From positions 1 to 64,000 of the forward strand of contig CAAFRB010000082.1 of assembly GCA_900765095.1 (NCBI GenBank): 64,000 bases of DNA, read 5' to 3'. The DNA comes from Clostridia bacterium. Its GTDB lineage: Bacteria; Bacillota; Clostridia; TANB77; UBA1234. The position numbers were made by a program, and so were the translations under genes. Under the pieces are notes generated by a model. It had not been told where the DNA came from. It saw only the letters and a program-made list of their open reading frames with translations, and searched no databases. Below, piece by piece: positions 26,507 to 35,603 of the stretch. Within the stretch, counting starts at the first letter, position 1. Every line of letters starts with the position of its first letter.

Positions 26507-28093
26507 TTGAAAATTTCAAACATTAACGTTTTTGAAGATATAACAGATGATGAATTACTAACAAAAGTTTGCAAGAAAAATAAAATAAATAAGTCGCAGG
26601 TTACTTCATGGTATATCACTAAAAAATCAATAGATGCAAGGGATAAAAGTAATGTACATTACAATTATTCTGTTGAAATTTTTTGCAGTGATGAAGAACG
26701 CAATTTAAATGAAGAAAATTTATTAAAAGTGGAGAATACAAAAAAGTTTGACAAAAATCCAGTTGTAATTGGTGCAGGACCTGCAGGTTTGTTTGCTACA
26801 TACACGCTTGCGTTGAATGGAGCTAATCCTATTCTTATCGAACAGGGAAAGAAAGTTGAGGATAGACAAAAAGATGTTGATAATTTTATAAATAGTGGCG
26901 AACTTATACCAACATCAAATATTCAATTTGGTGAGGGCGGAGCTGGTACATTTTCTGACGGAAAATTGACTACAGGGGTTAATAATGTTTTAAATAAAAC
27001 AGTTTTAGAAACATTTGTTAAATTTGGTGCACCAAATCAAATCTTGTATCTTAATAAACCACACATGGGAACAGATAATCTTGTAAAAATCGTAAGAAAT
27101 ATGCGTGAAGAGATAATACGTTTAGGTGGTAAAGTGCTATTTGAAACTAAAGTTATTGGCTTTGAATATGACGATACTACATATAATTTTGAATCAAAAA
27201 AAGATGACATATTAAACAAATCATTGAAAGCTGTAATCTTATCAAATGGTGAAAAGATTGAAACAAATAATGTTATTCTTGCAATAGGACATAGTGCACG
27301 AGATACATTTGAAAAATTGTACCAAGACGGAACCAAGATGGAACCAAAAGCGTTTTCTGTTGGAGTGAGAATCGAACACAAGCAAAAAATGATTAATGAA
27401 TCTCAATATGGAACACAAACAAAATTAAAATTACCACCAGCAGAGTATAAACTTGTTTATCATGCGGAAAGTGGCAGAACGTGTTACTCATTCTGCATGT
27501 GCCCTGGTGGAACAGTCATGGCATCTTCTAGTGAAGAAGGAACAATAGTTACAAATGGAATGAGCAGATTTGCAAGAGATGGTGAAAATGCAAACAGTGC
27601 AATCTTGGTAAATGTTGTGCCTAGCGATTATTATAAATCAACACCATTAGATGGAATATATTTTCAGAAAGATTTAGAGGAGAAGGCTTTTAATTTTGGG
27701 GGCAGAAATTATTTTGCACCTATTCAAAGAGTTGAAGATTTTTTGAATAACGTTAAAACTGAAAAAATAGGTGAAATAACGCCGTCATATAAGCCAGGAA
27801 TTACACTATCTAACTTGAATGAAATCTTACCAGATTTTGTTTCTCAAACACTAAAAGAAGGCATCGCGTACTTTGACACTAAATTAAAAGGATTTGCGAC
27901 TCCAGATGCTATAATGACAGGCGTCGAAACAAGGAGCTCATCTCCTTTAAAGATAAATAGAAATGAAGAATTTGAATCAAATATATACGGAATTTACCCT
28001 TGTGGTGAAGGTGCAGGATATGCAGGTGGAATAATGACTGCAGCAATGGATGGAATAAAAGTTGCAAAAAGTATATTAACTAAAAAAGACTAG
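26507..28093 (+). CDS. FAD-dependent oxidoreductase (COG2509-type)
   Basis: A protein of about 528 residues. I place the start at TTG 26507 because AAGGA lies 9 bases before it; an ATG at 26498 abuts that site and adds only three residues. Domains: an N-terminal 75-residue alpha/beta segment, then a dinucleotide-binding fold (VVIGAGPAGLFATYTLA near residue 87), the conserved GEGGAGTFSDGKLTTGV, the CMCPGG block and the C-terminal FAD motif IYPCGEGAGYAGGIMTA. The family is widespread in Firmicutes and related to geranylgeranyl-reductase/HI0933-type flavoproteins; its substrate is unknown. It lies 14 bases upstream of an rRNA/tRNA m5U methyltransferase gene, so the two form an operon. Confidence 0.88.
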   Translation: MKISNINVFEDITDDELLTKVCKKNKINKSQVTSWYITKKSIDARDKSNVHYNYSVEIFCSDEERNLNEENLLKVENTKKFDKNPVVIGAGPAGLFATYTLALNGANPILIEQGKKVEDRQKDVDNFINSGELIPTSNIQFGEGGAGTFSDGKLTTGVNNVLNKTVLETFVKFGAPNQILYLNKPHMGTDNLVKIVRNMREEIIRLGGKVLFETKVIGFEYDDTTYNFESKKDDILNKSLKAVILSNGEKIETNNVILAIGHSARDTFEKLYQDGTKMEPKAFSVGVRIEHKQKMINESQYGTQTKLKLPPAEYKLVYHAESGRTCYSFCMCPGGTVMASSSEEGTIVTNGMSRFARDGENANSAILVNVVPSDYYKSTPLDGIYFQKDLEEKAFNFGGRNYFAPIQRVEDFLNNVKTEKIGEITPSYKPGITLSNLNEILPDFVSQTLKEGIAYFDTKLKGFATPDAIMTGVETRSSSPLKINRNEEFESNIYGIYPCGEGAGYAGGIMTAAMDGIKVAKSILTKKD

Positions 28094-28107
28094 TAAGGAG
28101 ATTAAGC

Positions 28108-29277
28108 ATGAAAGAAAAAGAAGTTCTATGCGAAGTGTTTGACAAATGTGGAGGATGTAAATTTTTAGATATTGAATACCACAAACAACTAGAAAATAAA
28201 GATAAGATGTTGCAAAAGCTATTTCAAGGCGTGGTTGATAAAGACACTAAAATATATAACATTATAGGAATGAAAAACCCACGTAACTACAGAAATAAAG
28301 GAAAATACGTATTAGGAAACGTAAGCGGAAAATATAGAATTGGACTATACGAAGAAGGCACTCACCACATAGTAAATACTACCAAATGTGCATTGCATAA
28401 TGAAATGATAAATGAAGTTGCAGATTACGTATTTGGATTAATAAAAAAATATAAATTAGTTCCCTACAATGAAGATACTAAACACGGATTAGTTAGGCAC
28501 CTAATTATTAGGTACGGAATTAACACGGATGAACTTATGATAATACTTGTAACTGCAAACGCCAAAATTTCTAAAAGAGAATTGTTGGTAAAAGATATAA
28601 TTGAGAGATATCCTAATGTAAAAACAATAGTACAAAACATAAATGAAAAAGAAAGCAGTGCAGTGCTAGGCGATACAAATTATAAGCTTTACGGTAATGG
28701 ATATATTGTAGATAAATTGGGAGAGCTTAAGTTTAAGATATCACCACTTTCTTTTTATCAAGTAAATCCTGTCCAAACAAAAGTATTGTACTCAAAAGCA
28801 ATTGAATTTGCAGAGCTTACAGGTAATGAGGTGATATACGACTTATACTCTGGAATAGGAACAATATCTTTATTTGCTTCTAAACATGTAAAAGAAGTTA
28901 TTGGAATAGAAAGCGTCAAGGACGCAGTAAAAGACGCTATTCAAAATGCAAAATTAAACAATATAAGTAATGCAAAATTCTTAACAGGAAGAGTTGAAAA
29001 CGTGTTGCCAGAAATAATAAAAAGAGAAAAAAAGGCAGATGTAATATTTGTAGATCCACCACGAATTGGGCTTGATAAAAATGCAATAGAAACGTTATTA
29101 AGTGTTAGAGCAAAGAAAATTATATATATAAGTTGCAACCCAGAAAGCCTTGTTCAAGATTTAAAAAAATTAAAAAGCCAATATAAAATCCTTAAGATTC
29201 AGCCAGTAGACATGTTCCCACAGACAGGACATGTGGAATGTGTGGCGGTGCTATCACACAAAAATAAGATACAATAA
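28108..29277 (+). CDS. rlmD: 23S rRNA (uracil-5-)-methyltransferase RlmD/TrmA-type
   Basis: A 389-residue SAM-dependent RNA m5U methyltransferase; ATG follows AAGGAG. Near the start it has CEVFDKCGGCKF, whose Cys residues, with one near residue 90 (TTKCALHNE), ligate the [4Fe-4S] cluster typical of the family. The N-terminal TRAM domain found in many relatives is absent. SAM-binding motif: VIYDLYSGIGTISLFAS. Catalytic end: DPPRIGLDK and YISCNPESLVQDL, where the Cys attacks C6 of the target uracil. Final block VDMFPQTGHVECVAVL. Whether it acts on 23S rRNA or on tRNA cannot be told from the sequence; Firmicutes often have two copies of this family. It is second in the operon with the flavoprotein. 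Confidence 0.9.
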   Translation: MKEKEVLCEVFDKCGGCKFLDIEYHKQLENKDKMLQKLFQGVVDKDTKIYNIIGMKNPRNYRNKGKYVLGNVSGKYRIGLYEEGTHHIVNTTKCALHNEMINEVADYVFGLIKKYKLVPYNEDTKHGLVRHLIIRYGINTDELMIILVTANAKISKRELLVKDIIERYPNVKTIVQNINEKESSAVLGDTNYKLYGNGYIVDKLGELKFKISPLSFYQVNPVQTKVLYSKAIEFAELTGNEVIYDLYSGIGTISLFASKHVKEVIGIESVKDAVKDAIQNAKLNNISNAKFLTGRVENVLPEIIKREKKADVIFVDPPRIGLDKNAIETLLSVRAKKIIYISCNPESLVQDLKKLKSQYKILKIQPVDMFPQTGHVECVAVLSHKNKIQ

Positions 29278-29390
29278 TTGATTCATCTAATTTACGCCAT
29301 TTTAAAAGATTAAAAATATCAGAAGAAAATACAGTTCCTACCATAACTGTTATAAATTTATTAGATGTATTTGGAGATAAAGAAATAAGT

Positions 29391-29594
29391 TTGTTACTAT
29401 TGAGAACAACACATTGTGATATTTTATTTGCAGATGCGTTAATTTTGGTTGAAGGTATAGCAGAAAATTATCGTACATTTTCAATTCGCCAGACACTGTG
29501 TGACGATTTAAGTTGGTCACATTATAATTTATTAATGAGAATTGAAGACGAAAAATCCAGACATTTATTTTTAAAAGGTTACTTCCGAAATTAA
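29391..29594 (+). pseudogene. DUF1016 (YhcG-type nuclease) N-terminal remnant
   Basis: The frame is open from the end of rlmD to 29594 but has no credible ribosome site. Its end reads NYRTFSIRQTLCDDLSWSHYNLLMRIEDEKSRHLF. This matches the LSWTHYRxLLRVExExAR signature of the DUF1016 N-terminal domain of YhcG-type PD-(D/E)XK proteins, which are normally over 300 residues long. The nuclease domain is missing. The preceding part (NLRHFKRLKISEENTV) is not recognisable. I interpret it as a decayed fragment left by a mobile or defence-associated gene. Confidence 0.55.
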
Positions 29595-29621
29595 GTTCCG
29601 GTGAACAATAAAAATCATATG

Positions 29622-29667
29622 TCTCAGAGAAGGTTCCGTTTTTAGGCACTTTTTCTGAGATTTTTTC
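29622..29667 (+). terminator. Possible terminator
   Basis: TCTCAGA (29622-29628) pairs with TCTGAGA (29654-29660), followed by TTTTTT. The loop is long (25 bases), so confidence is moderate. Confidence 0.45.
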
Positions 29668-29828
29668 TTCCAAAATTGAAAAAAGCATGTTAAGATAAGC
29701 TTATATAAAGAAAAAAGAACATGCAGTTGCACACGTAAAGGAAAATTTGTATTAGACTAAATTCAGCTTACTAAAAATCTGGAATTTACTTTAGGAATTA
29801 AGAAGCTTTTAAATAATTGCTTAAATTG

Positions 29829-29858
29829 TTGATATTAGTCCTTTTATTGTAGTATACT
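29829..29858 (+). promoter_or_regulatory. Candidate promoter of the transglycosylase gene
   Basis: TTGATA, an 18-base spacer and TATACT (29853-29858), 38 bases before the ATG. Confidence 0.5.
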
Positions 29859-29896
29859 TATAATCACTTATTTAATATGAATGGAGAAGCTTTTTG

Positions 29897-30604
29897 ATGT
29901 GGAAGATTATTAAGTTTTTACTTAAACTTTTTTTGATTTTGATAATAATAACATGTACTTTTTATGTTTATAGTGGATATAAAGTGTATGAAGAGGCTAT
30001 TATAGATATGCCGATAGATGAAAAGATGGAGGAAATAAAGTCTAATGAAAATTATACGAAACTTGATGAAATGCCAAGTATGTATAAAGAGGCAGTAATT
30101 GCGGTTGAGGACCATAGATTTTATATGCATAATGGTATAGATGTTATTTCTATAACACGAGCAATTATTAATGATGTAAAGGCTATGTCTTTTGTTGAAG
30201 GTGGCAGTACAATAACTCAACAGCTTACAAAGAATGTTTACTTCACTCAAGAAAAAAAGCTTACACGAAAGATTGCAGAAGTGTTTATGGCTTTTGCATT
30301 TGAAAAGAAATGTACTAAGAATGAAATATTAGAATTGTATTTGAATTCTAGTTATTTTGGAGATGGTTGTTATAGCGTTTCTGAGGCTAGTAGACATTAT
30401 TTTAATAAAGAACCTATTAATATGAATGATTATGAATGTACTTTGCTTGCTGGAATTCCAAATGCACCTAGTGTTTATGCTCCTACAAAAAATCCGAAAC
30501 TTGCTAAACAAAGGCAACGTCAAGTGCTAGACAAGATGGTTGAGTATGGAAAAATAAGCGTTGAATATGCAAACGAAATATTACAAAAATCTTATGAAGA
30601 ATGA
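29897..30604 (+). CDS. Monofunctional GT51 peptidoglycan transglycosylase
   Basis: A 235-residue protein; ATG at 29897 follows GGAG. One N-terminal membrane helix (about residues 5-27) is followed by a GT51 domain: AVEDHRFYMHNGID, whose Glu71 is the catalytic base, GGSTITQQLTKN (about 97-108), and the RKIAEVFMAFAFEK..NEILELYLNSSYFG block. There is no transpeptidase domain, so it resembles MtgA or a stand-alone version of class A PBP glycosyltransferase modules. It would polymerise lipid II into glycan strands at the outer face of the membrane. It has its own promoter and shares a bidirectional terminator with the convergent spore photoproduct lyase gene. Confidence 0.93.
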   Translation: MWKIIKFLLKLFLILIIITCTFYVYSGYKVYEEAIIDMPIDEKMEEIKSNENYTKLDEMPSMYKEAVIAVEDHRFYMHNGIDVISITRAIINDVKAMSFVEGGSTITQQLTKNVYFTQEKKLTRKIAEVFMAFAFEKKCTKNEILELYLNSSYFGDGCYSVSEASRHYFNKEPINMNDYECTLLAGIPNAPSVYAPTKNPKLAKQRQRQVLDKMVEYGKISVEYANEILQKSYEE

Positions 30605-30618
30605 GTGATGAATTTTTA

Positions 30619-30658
30619 AAAATGGGGTGTGAGTCTAAAAAACTTACACCTCATTTTT
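30619..30658. terminator. Bidirectional terminator
   Basis: AAATGGGGTGTGAGT pairs with ACTTACACCTCATTTT around a short A-rich loop, between the convergent GT51 and splB genes. Confidence 0.8.
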
Positions 30659-31659
30659 TACACCATGTATAAAATTTTATTATCTGGAAAATGCTTTTCA
30701 AGCTCTGCCTTGAAAAACTCTTTTGCTTCTTCTTTTAGATTCATTTTATACATATACATTCCTCTGCCACGCATTGTCATTAATTCTGAATTGTATAAAT
30801 TTACGGCTTTTGGGAATGCTTCTTCATTTATAGCTTTATGAACATAACTATATGTCATAAATATGATTTCAAAGAATAAATCCTTTTTTACTTTTTCAGA
30901 TAGTTCGTCCGCTAACTTTTGTATCAGTTCACTATAAAGAATTTTCCAATTGTCAACAAATATTACAGGAGCAATTAATATCCCAACTTTATATCCCGCA
31001 TCTTTGAGTTTGTTTATGGCTCGTATTCTATTATTTAATCTTGATGTACCAAATTCTACTGCATTAATGATACTTTCAGGGTTTACACTCATTCTTACTA
31101 TTACCTTTTCTATTCCGCTTATTCCAATAATCGGATCTATCATATCAAACTTTGTTGGAAATGTTAAAAAGCCATGTTTAGATTTGGCAAAGTTTTGTAT
31201 GGTCCAAGGCAAGTTTCCAGTTATTGTGTTTTCTAAAATTAAATCACTATTGCTTCCTATTTCGAATGTTAATTCTTTTTCGGTTGAAGAATCTGCCGTT
31301 TTTATTATTTTGTTTAGCATCTGTTCACGATTTACAAATAGTCTAAGGTATGAGCATTTGTTATAGTGACATACTAAATAGCAATATAAACATGAAGCTG
31401 TGCAACCAGAAGAAGTGTATGGAACAAGAAAGTCGGATACTTTATGATTTGGACTATATTTATGAGTTTTTCTTACGCCTATTATTAATTTCTTTTTAAG
31501 ATTTGAAAATTCAGTGTTTGGCTTTTTTCTTAGTTCTTCTATATTGTTATGATTTTCTATAACAATTTTAGGCACGTTTGAATATTTTTTTAAAAGAGCT
31601 ATTCCAAGCTCATAACTCTTTATACTTTTTTCGTAATATATTTCATCAGGTATAAACAT
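30658..31659 (-). CDS. splB: Spore photoproduct lyase family radical SAM protein
   Basis: A 333-residue radical SAM protein; ATG at 31659 follows AGGTGAT. It carries the SPL-type cluster motif C86-TAS-C90-LY-C93 within YTSSGCTASCLYCYL, and the family features LTFPTKFDM and KVIVRMSVNPES. SPL repairs the spore photoproduct (5-thyminyl-5,6-dihydrothymine) in UV-damaged spore DNA during germination using a SAM-derived radical. At the place where Bacillus SPL has the hydrogen-donor Cys141 (in an E-A-x-C-T-S-D context), this protein reads FEIGSNSD (132-139), with no Cys. Clostridial relatives may use a different donor; C97 and C102 just after the cluster are possible substitutes. Family is clear, activity less so. 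Confidence 0.87.
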   Translation of the reverse strand: MFIPDEIYYEKSIKSYELGIALLKKYSNVPKIVIENHNNIEELRKKPNTEFSNLKKKLIIGVRKTHKYSPNHKVSDFLVPYTSSGCTASCLYCYLVCHYNKCSYLRLFVNREQMLNKIIKTADSSTEKELTFEIGSNSDLILENTITGNLPWTIQNFAKSKHGFLTFPTKFDMIDPIIGISGIEKVIVRMSVNPESIINAVEFGTSRLNNRIRAINKLKDAGYKVGILIAPVIFVDNWKILYSELIQKLADELSEKVKKDLFFEIIFMTYSYVHKAINEEAFPKAVNLYNSELMTMRGRGMYMYKMNLKEEAKEFFKAELEKHFPDNKILYMV

Positions 31660-31752
31660 AAAATCACCTATATTATTATTTGCAGAAATTGATTTTGATA
31701 TGTGGACTATAATATAAATAAATGATAGAATAATTGCATGGAGGAGAAGTTT

Positions 31753-33333
31753 ATGAAGAAATATATATGGTGGATTATTGGTGGAATTATCATATTAGGA
31801 ATTATTTTTGCACTTTATATCTTTATTCCAAGGAGCTTGACGTTTGATATAAGTGTTCCTGCAAATCCAAAGTTTGATTACTCTAATTCTGAAAATTATA
31901 TAATAGTAACAAATGATGATGGCTTGCAAATTACTATTTCAAAGGAATATTCGCCTTATGAAGATGTATTTGGATATATTGAGTTTTATCACAATCGTTT
32001 TTACGTTAATGATGATTATTTAAAGGGAAACAACATGGTATTACATGAAAATAGATATGACGAAGTAAATGGAAAAAAGACACAAATATTGTCATTGACT
32101 AAAGATTACGAAAATCTTGATGACGCTACATATACATATGCATATATTCAAACAAAAAACCAAAACTATACTAGATTTATGTTTAAGTCAAACATGAATT
32201 TTAATGATGATTATGTTGAAATGTATGATAAGATTTTAAAATCATATAAACCAAAAAATGATGAATTTCGTAGCACAATTATCTATTATGCTAATAAAGT
32301 TATGAGAAAATTCTTTGGCGTGGAAAATTGTTTTAAAGAATATAAAGACACTCAAACATTAACAGTGAGGGCTACTGAAAATCCTAATTGGGATGAAAAA
32401 ACAAAGAATCTATATAATAGTTTTAAAAATTCTGGAGATGTTTTATGGGGATTATTTATTAAAGGAATGCACGGTGATGCGATAAATACTACAATTCCAG
32501 AACTTGAAGAAAAACTAGAATATAAATTTGAAATAATGCTTGTATATAATCATTTGGCAAATGAAGTCCCTATGGAAGCAATGGAACAAATGAAAAAAGA
32601 AGATAGAATAATAGAGTTTACATTCCAGACATGTGTTAATAATAACGAAACTCTTTATGGATATACACCTATGTTTGATATAATAGATGGAAAATATGAT
32701 GAGGATATAAGAAAGCTTGCAAGTGAAATTAAAGCTTTTGAAAATCCAGTTTTGTTTAGATTAAACAATGAGATGAATAGCGACTGGACAAGTTATGCTG
32801 GAATAATATGTTTAAGCGATCCAGAGATATACAAGGAAGTTTGGCGCAGAATATATAATATATTTGAAGAAGAAAATGTAACAAATTGTATCTGGATTTT
32901 TAATCCTAATGATAACAATTACCCACCATCAGAGTGGAATAATTTTATAGCATATTATCCAGGTGATAAGTATGTGCAAATGATTGGTGTAACTGGATAT
33001 AATACTGGAACATATTATGCTGAAAAGTATGGAGAAAGATGGAGAACATTTAAAGAGATATATGATAGTGTTGATGCTAAGTATATGAGATATTTTAAAG
33101 ATTTTCCATGGATAATAACAGAATTTGCATGTAGTTCATATGGCGGAGACAAGGCAAAATGGATAACAGATATGTTTAGCGACATAAAAAATCATAAAAA
33201 TATCAAGGCTGCGGTTTGGTTTAGTGAAGCAGACTACAATCCTGAAAATGGTGAAGTCGCAAGACCTTATTTCTTAGATGAAACACCAGAAACTATACAA
33301 GCTTTTAAAGAAGGGTTAAAAAAGAATAAATAA
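31753..33333 (+). CDS. Membrane-anchored clan GH-A hydrolase (GH26-like)
   Basis: A 526-residue protein; I use ATG 31753 because GGAGGA lies 7 bases before it (an ATG at 31738 lacks a site). One membrane helix at residues 4-25 (YIWWIIGGIIILGIIFALYIFI) anchors it, most of the protein being outside. Residues 40-160 form a beta-rich domain. From about 210 a TIM-barrel hydrolase follows: LFRLNNEMNSDW has the N-E pair of the clan GH-A acid/base, and PWIITEFACSSYGG supplies the nucleophile Glu. WIFNPND and IGVTGYNTG fit the barrel. GH26 mannanases and licheninases are the closest pattern I recognise. Substrate unknown. It is divergent from splB and upstream of the bactofilin-like gene. Confidence 0.8.
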   Translation: MKKYIWWIIGGIIILGIIFALYIFIPRSLTFDISVPANPKFDYSNSENYIIVTNDDGLQITISKEYSPYEDVFGYIEFYHNRFYVNDDYLKGNNMVLHENRYDEVNGKKTQILSLTKDYENLDDATYTYAYIQTKNQNYTRFMFKSNMNFNDDYVEMYDKILKSYKPKNDEFRSTIIYYANKVMRKFFGVENCFKEYKDTQTLTVRATENPNWDEKTKNLYNSFKNSGDVLWGLFIKGMHGDAINTTIPELEEKLEYKFEIMLVYNHLANEVPMEAMEQMKKEDRIIEFTFQTCVNNNETLYGYTPMFDIIDGKYDEDIRKLASEIKAFENPVLFRLNNEMNSDWTSYAGIICLSDPEIYKEVWRRIYNIFEEENVTNCIWIFNPNDNNYPPSEWNNFIAYYPGDKYVQMIGVTGYNTGTYYAEKYGERWRTFKEIYDSVDAKYMRYFKDFPWIITEFACSSYGGDKAKWITDMFSDIKNHKNIKAAVWFSEADYNPENGEVARPYFLDETPETIQAFKEGLKKNK

Positions 33334-33345
33334 GTTCTTTTTAAT

Positions 33346-33398
33346 AAGAAAGCTGAGAATTTTTAGTTTTCATGCTTTCGGTTTTTGAGAGTTTTCGA
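33346..33398 (+). repeat. Dispersed intergenic element, copy B
   Basis: Starts AAGAAAGCTGAGAAT, has CATGCTTTC in the middle and ends GAGAGTTTTCGA (33387-33398), 41 bases from the start as in copy A. AAAGC-TGAGAA pairs imperfectly with TTTTCATGCTTT followed by CGGTTTTT, so it may also act as the terminator of the hydrolase gene. Confidence 0.65.
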
Positions 33399-33448
33399 AT
33401 AAATGAGAACATCTCAGATAAGATATAACATGTGAGGGGAGAAAAATT

Positions 33449-34669
33449 ATGAAAAATATTAAAAGAATTTTAGCAATCTTTTGTTTAGTAATTTTATTAA
33501 TTCCAACAGTAATTTTTGCAACTAGTTCATATAGCAATGACAATATAATGGTATTTGATGAAACTGTTGCTGTGAATGGAACAGCAAATGGATTAATAAT
33601 GTTATGCGGAAACACAATTAGTAGTAATGCTAATGGTGATTATGGATTCATAGCAGGAAGAGAAGTTAATGTGTCTGGAAATATTACAAGAGACGCATTT
33701 ATAGTTGGTGAAACAGTAACAATAGAGCAAACAGGTGTAATAAACAGAGATTTATATGTATGTGCATCTAAGGTTATTATAAATGGTGCTGTTAACAGAA
33801 ATGTATATGTTGCTAGTTCAGAAGTGCTTGTCGGTGATAAAGCATATATAAGAGGAGATATACATTCTACAACTAATAAACTTGTGATAAATGAGACAGC
33901 CAACGTATTGGGAACAGTAGAATACAAATCAACAACTAATGTATCTATTCCAGAAGGAATAAAAACTAACGTGATTGCTGTAGAAGTAAAAGATGAGATA
34001 AATAAAACAAACACAATTGATGTACAAGGTGAACTATTTGGCTTGTTAACAATCTTTATAACATTTGTTTTATTATTACTTTTAGCACCAGGATTCTTTA
34101 GAAAATGTGATAATAACTACTCAAGAAATGCAAAGAAGATGTTTGCATCATTCGGAATAGGACTTTTAGTACTTGTATTTTTACCAATAGTTTCAATTAT
34201 TTTAATGATTACAATAGTTGGTGCTCCATTTGCATTTGTATTATTATTGTTGTATATAATCGCATTTATAATTGCTGGAGTTGTAGGTTCATATGTAACT
34301 GTTAGAACAATAGTTGGCGAGAATATGAATAAATTTTTAACTGGAGTAATAGGTGTAGTAGCATATAAATTGCTTATGCTTGTTCCAGTACTAAGCATAT
34401 TTGTATATTTATTCTTCGTATCATTAACTTTAGGAGCTTTACTTATGAGCTTTAGATGTTGTAAGAAACAAAACTGCTTGAAAAAAGATGAACCAAAAGA
34501 AGAAATAATAGAAGCAAAAGCTGAACAAATGGTGGAAGAAAAAAAGGAAGAAGTAAATAATAATACTGCTGAAACTACTACTGAAACATTAGAAACAACC
34601 ACACAAAGTAAAGAGGAAAACAGCGAAGATGACAAAAACAATATTAAAAAAAACGAAGACGAAAATTAA
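33449..34669 (+). CDS. Bactofilin-like (polymer-forming) membrane protein
   Basis: A 406-residue protein; ATG follows GAGGGGAG. Signal peptide at 1-25 (LAIFCLVILLIPTVIFA). Residues 30-180 form a right-handed beta-helix pattern with short repeats (NVSGNITRDAFIVGETVTI, GVINRDLYVCASKVIING, AVNRNVYVASSEVLVG), the bactofilin/polymer-forming fold. Four or five membrane helices follow between about 192 and 335, then a Glu/Lys/Thr-rich tail of 60 residues. Placing the bactofilin-like module outside the membrane is known in a group of Firmicutes proteins and differs from cytosolic bactofilins. Role probably in cell-envelope organisation; not established. It lies alone between copy B of the dispersed element and a terminator. 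Confidence 0.82.
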   Translation: MKNIKRILAIFCLVILLIPTVIFATSSYSNDNIMVFDETVAVNGTANGLIMLCGNTISSNANGDYGFIAGREVNVSGNITRDAFIVGETVTIEQTGVINRDLYVCASKVIINGAVNRNVYVASSEVLVGDKAYIRGDIHSTTNKLVINETANVLGTVEYKSTTNVSIPEGIKTNVIAVEVKDEINKTNTIDVQGELFGLLTIFITFVLLLLLAPGFFRKCDNNYSRNAKKMFASFGIGLLVLVFLPIVSIILMITIVGAPFAFVLLLLYIIAFIIAGVVGSYVTVRTIVGENMNKFLTGVIGVVAYKLLMLVPVLSIFVYLFFVSLTLGALLMSFRCCKKQNCLKKDEPKEEIIEAKAEQMVEEKKEEVNNNTAETTTETLETTTQSKEENSEDDKNNIKKNEDEN

Positions 34670-34723
34670 TTTAAGATGACATTACAAAATAAATACATCG
34701 AGATAAGACTGATTTATAATGCA

Positions 34724-34769
34724 TAATAAAAAAGCTGTGAAACTTTTTAAAATTTCATAGCTTTTTATT
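34724..34769. terminator. Bidirectional terminator
   Basis: AATAAAAAAGCTGTGAAA pairs with TTTCATAGCTTTTTATT between the convergent bactofilin-like and mscL genes. Confidence 0.8.
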
Positions 34770-34793
34770 ATGTAAGCAGTAAATCTTGTGCAA

Positions 34794-35297
34794 TTAATTT
34801 AATTCGGATGTGCAATGTGGGCATCTTGTTGCGTTAATGTTGATGGTAGATTTGCAGTATGGGCACTCTTTTTCTGTTGGTGCTGCTGGAACTTCCTCTT
34901 TCTTCTTTCTAGGTGCTAATAACTTTTTGAATACTATGAATATTACTAGTGCTACTATTAAGAAGTTTATTACTGCTGTTATGAAATTACCATAGGCTAG
35001 AACTGCGGCGCCTGCTTCTTGTGCTTCTGCAAGTGTAGCGTATTTTGTTCCGTCTAGAGATATAAATAGGTTTGAAAAGTCAAGTCCGCCAGTAATTGCA
35101 CCTATTAATGGTGTGATTACATCTTTTACTAGAGAGTTTACTATGCTAGTAAATGCAGATCCTATTATCATACCTATTGCTAAATCTACAACGTTTCCTT
35201 TCATTGCAAATTCTTTAAATTCACTAACGAATCCTTTTGCTTTTTCTTCAGCTTTTGATAAATTGATGTTAGCATTTAAGTCTTTCATTTTTTTCAT
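34794..35297 (-). CDS. mscL: Large-conductance mechanosensitive channel with zinc-ribbon tail
   Basis: A 167-residue protein. Start chosen at ATG 35297 (GAGGAG 9 bases upstream); a longer frame to 35438 has no ribosome site. The core is MscL: FKEFAMKGNVVDLAIGMIIG is the conserved N-terminal helix and first membrane segment, and FITAVINFLIVALVIFIVFK is the second. MscL opens under membrane tension to release solutes during hypo-osmotic shock. The C-terminus ends in a zinc ribbon, CPYC...CPHC (last 22 residues), in place of the usual helical bundle end; this form occurs in some Clostridia. About 20 extra polar residues precede the first helix. Confidence 0.93.
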   Translation of the reverse strand: MKKMKDLNANINLSKAEEKAKGFVSEFKEFAMKGNVVDLAIGMIIGSAFTSIVNSLVKDVITPLIGAITGGLDFSNLFISLDGTKYATLAEAQEAGAAVLAYGNFITAVINFLIVALVIFIVFKKLLAPRKKKEEVPAAPTEKECPYCKSTININATRCPHCTSELN

Positions 35298-35405
35298 TTT
35301 CTCTAACTCCTCGTATAGTATGTTTATAAAGCCCAAAATAGCTATATAAACATACCCTTTTTTATATTTGTCCTTGTTTTTAGTCAAAGGGCTCTTTACA
35401 TAAAT

Positions 35406-35434
35406 ATGATACAAGCTTCGAGCAAATAAGTCAA
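35406..35434 (-). promoter_or_regulatory. Promoter of mscL
   Basis: On the minus strand TTGACT (35434-35429), a 17-base spacer and TATCAT (35411-35406), giving a leader of about 100 bases. Confidence 0.65.
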
Positions 35435-35543
35435 GCACTTTTCTGGTTCGTAGAGTACATTGTGCTTCGTTACGAGCCCTATTTATAGGTTATATAGACT
35501 AAATAATAGAATTAAGAAACAAAATTTAATGGCAATATTTTAC

Positions 35544-35572
35544 TTGAAGTAAGCTTAAAATGATAGTAAAAT
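35544..35572 (+). promoter_or_regulatory. Promoter of the gtrB-gtrA pair
   Basis: TTGAAG, a 17-base spacer and TAAAAT (35567-35572), 31 bases before the ATG. Confidence 0.5.
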
Positions 35573-35603
35573 GATACATAGTGATACGAAAGGTGGTAAA
35601 GCT

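Noticed and set aside
33449..34669. Considered as an adhesin because of its repeats
   Set aside because: Repeat pattern fits the bactofilin beta-helix, and several membrane helices follow; no wall-anchoring motif.
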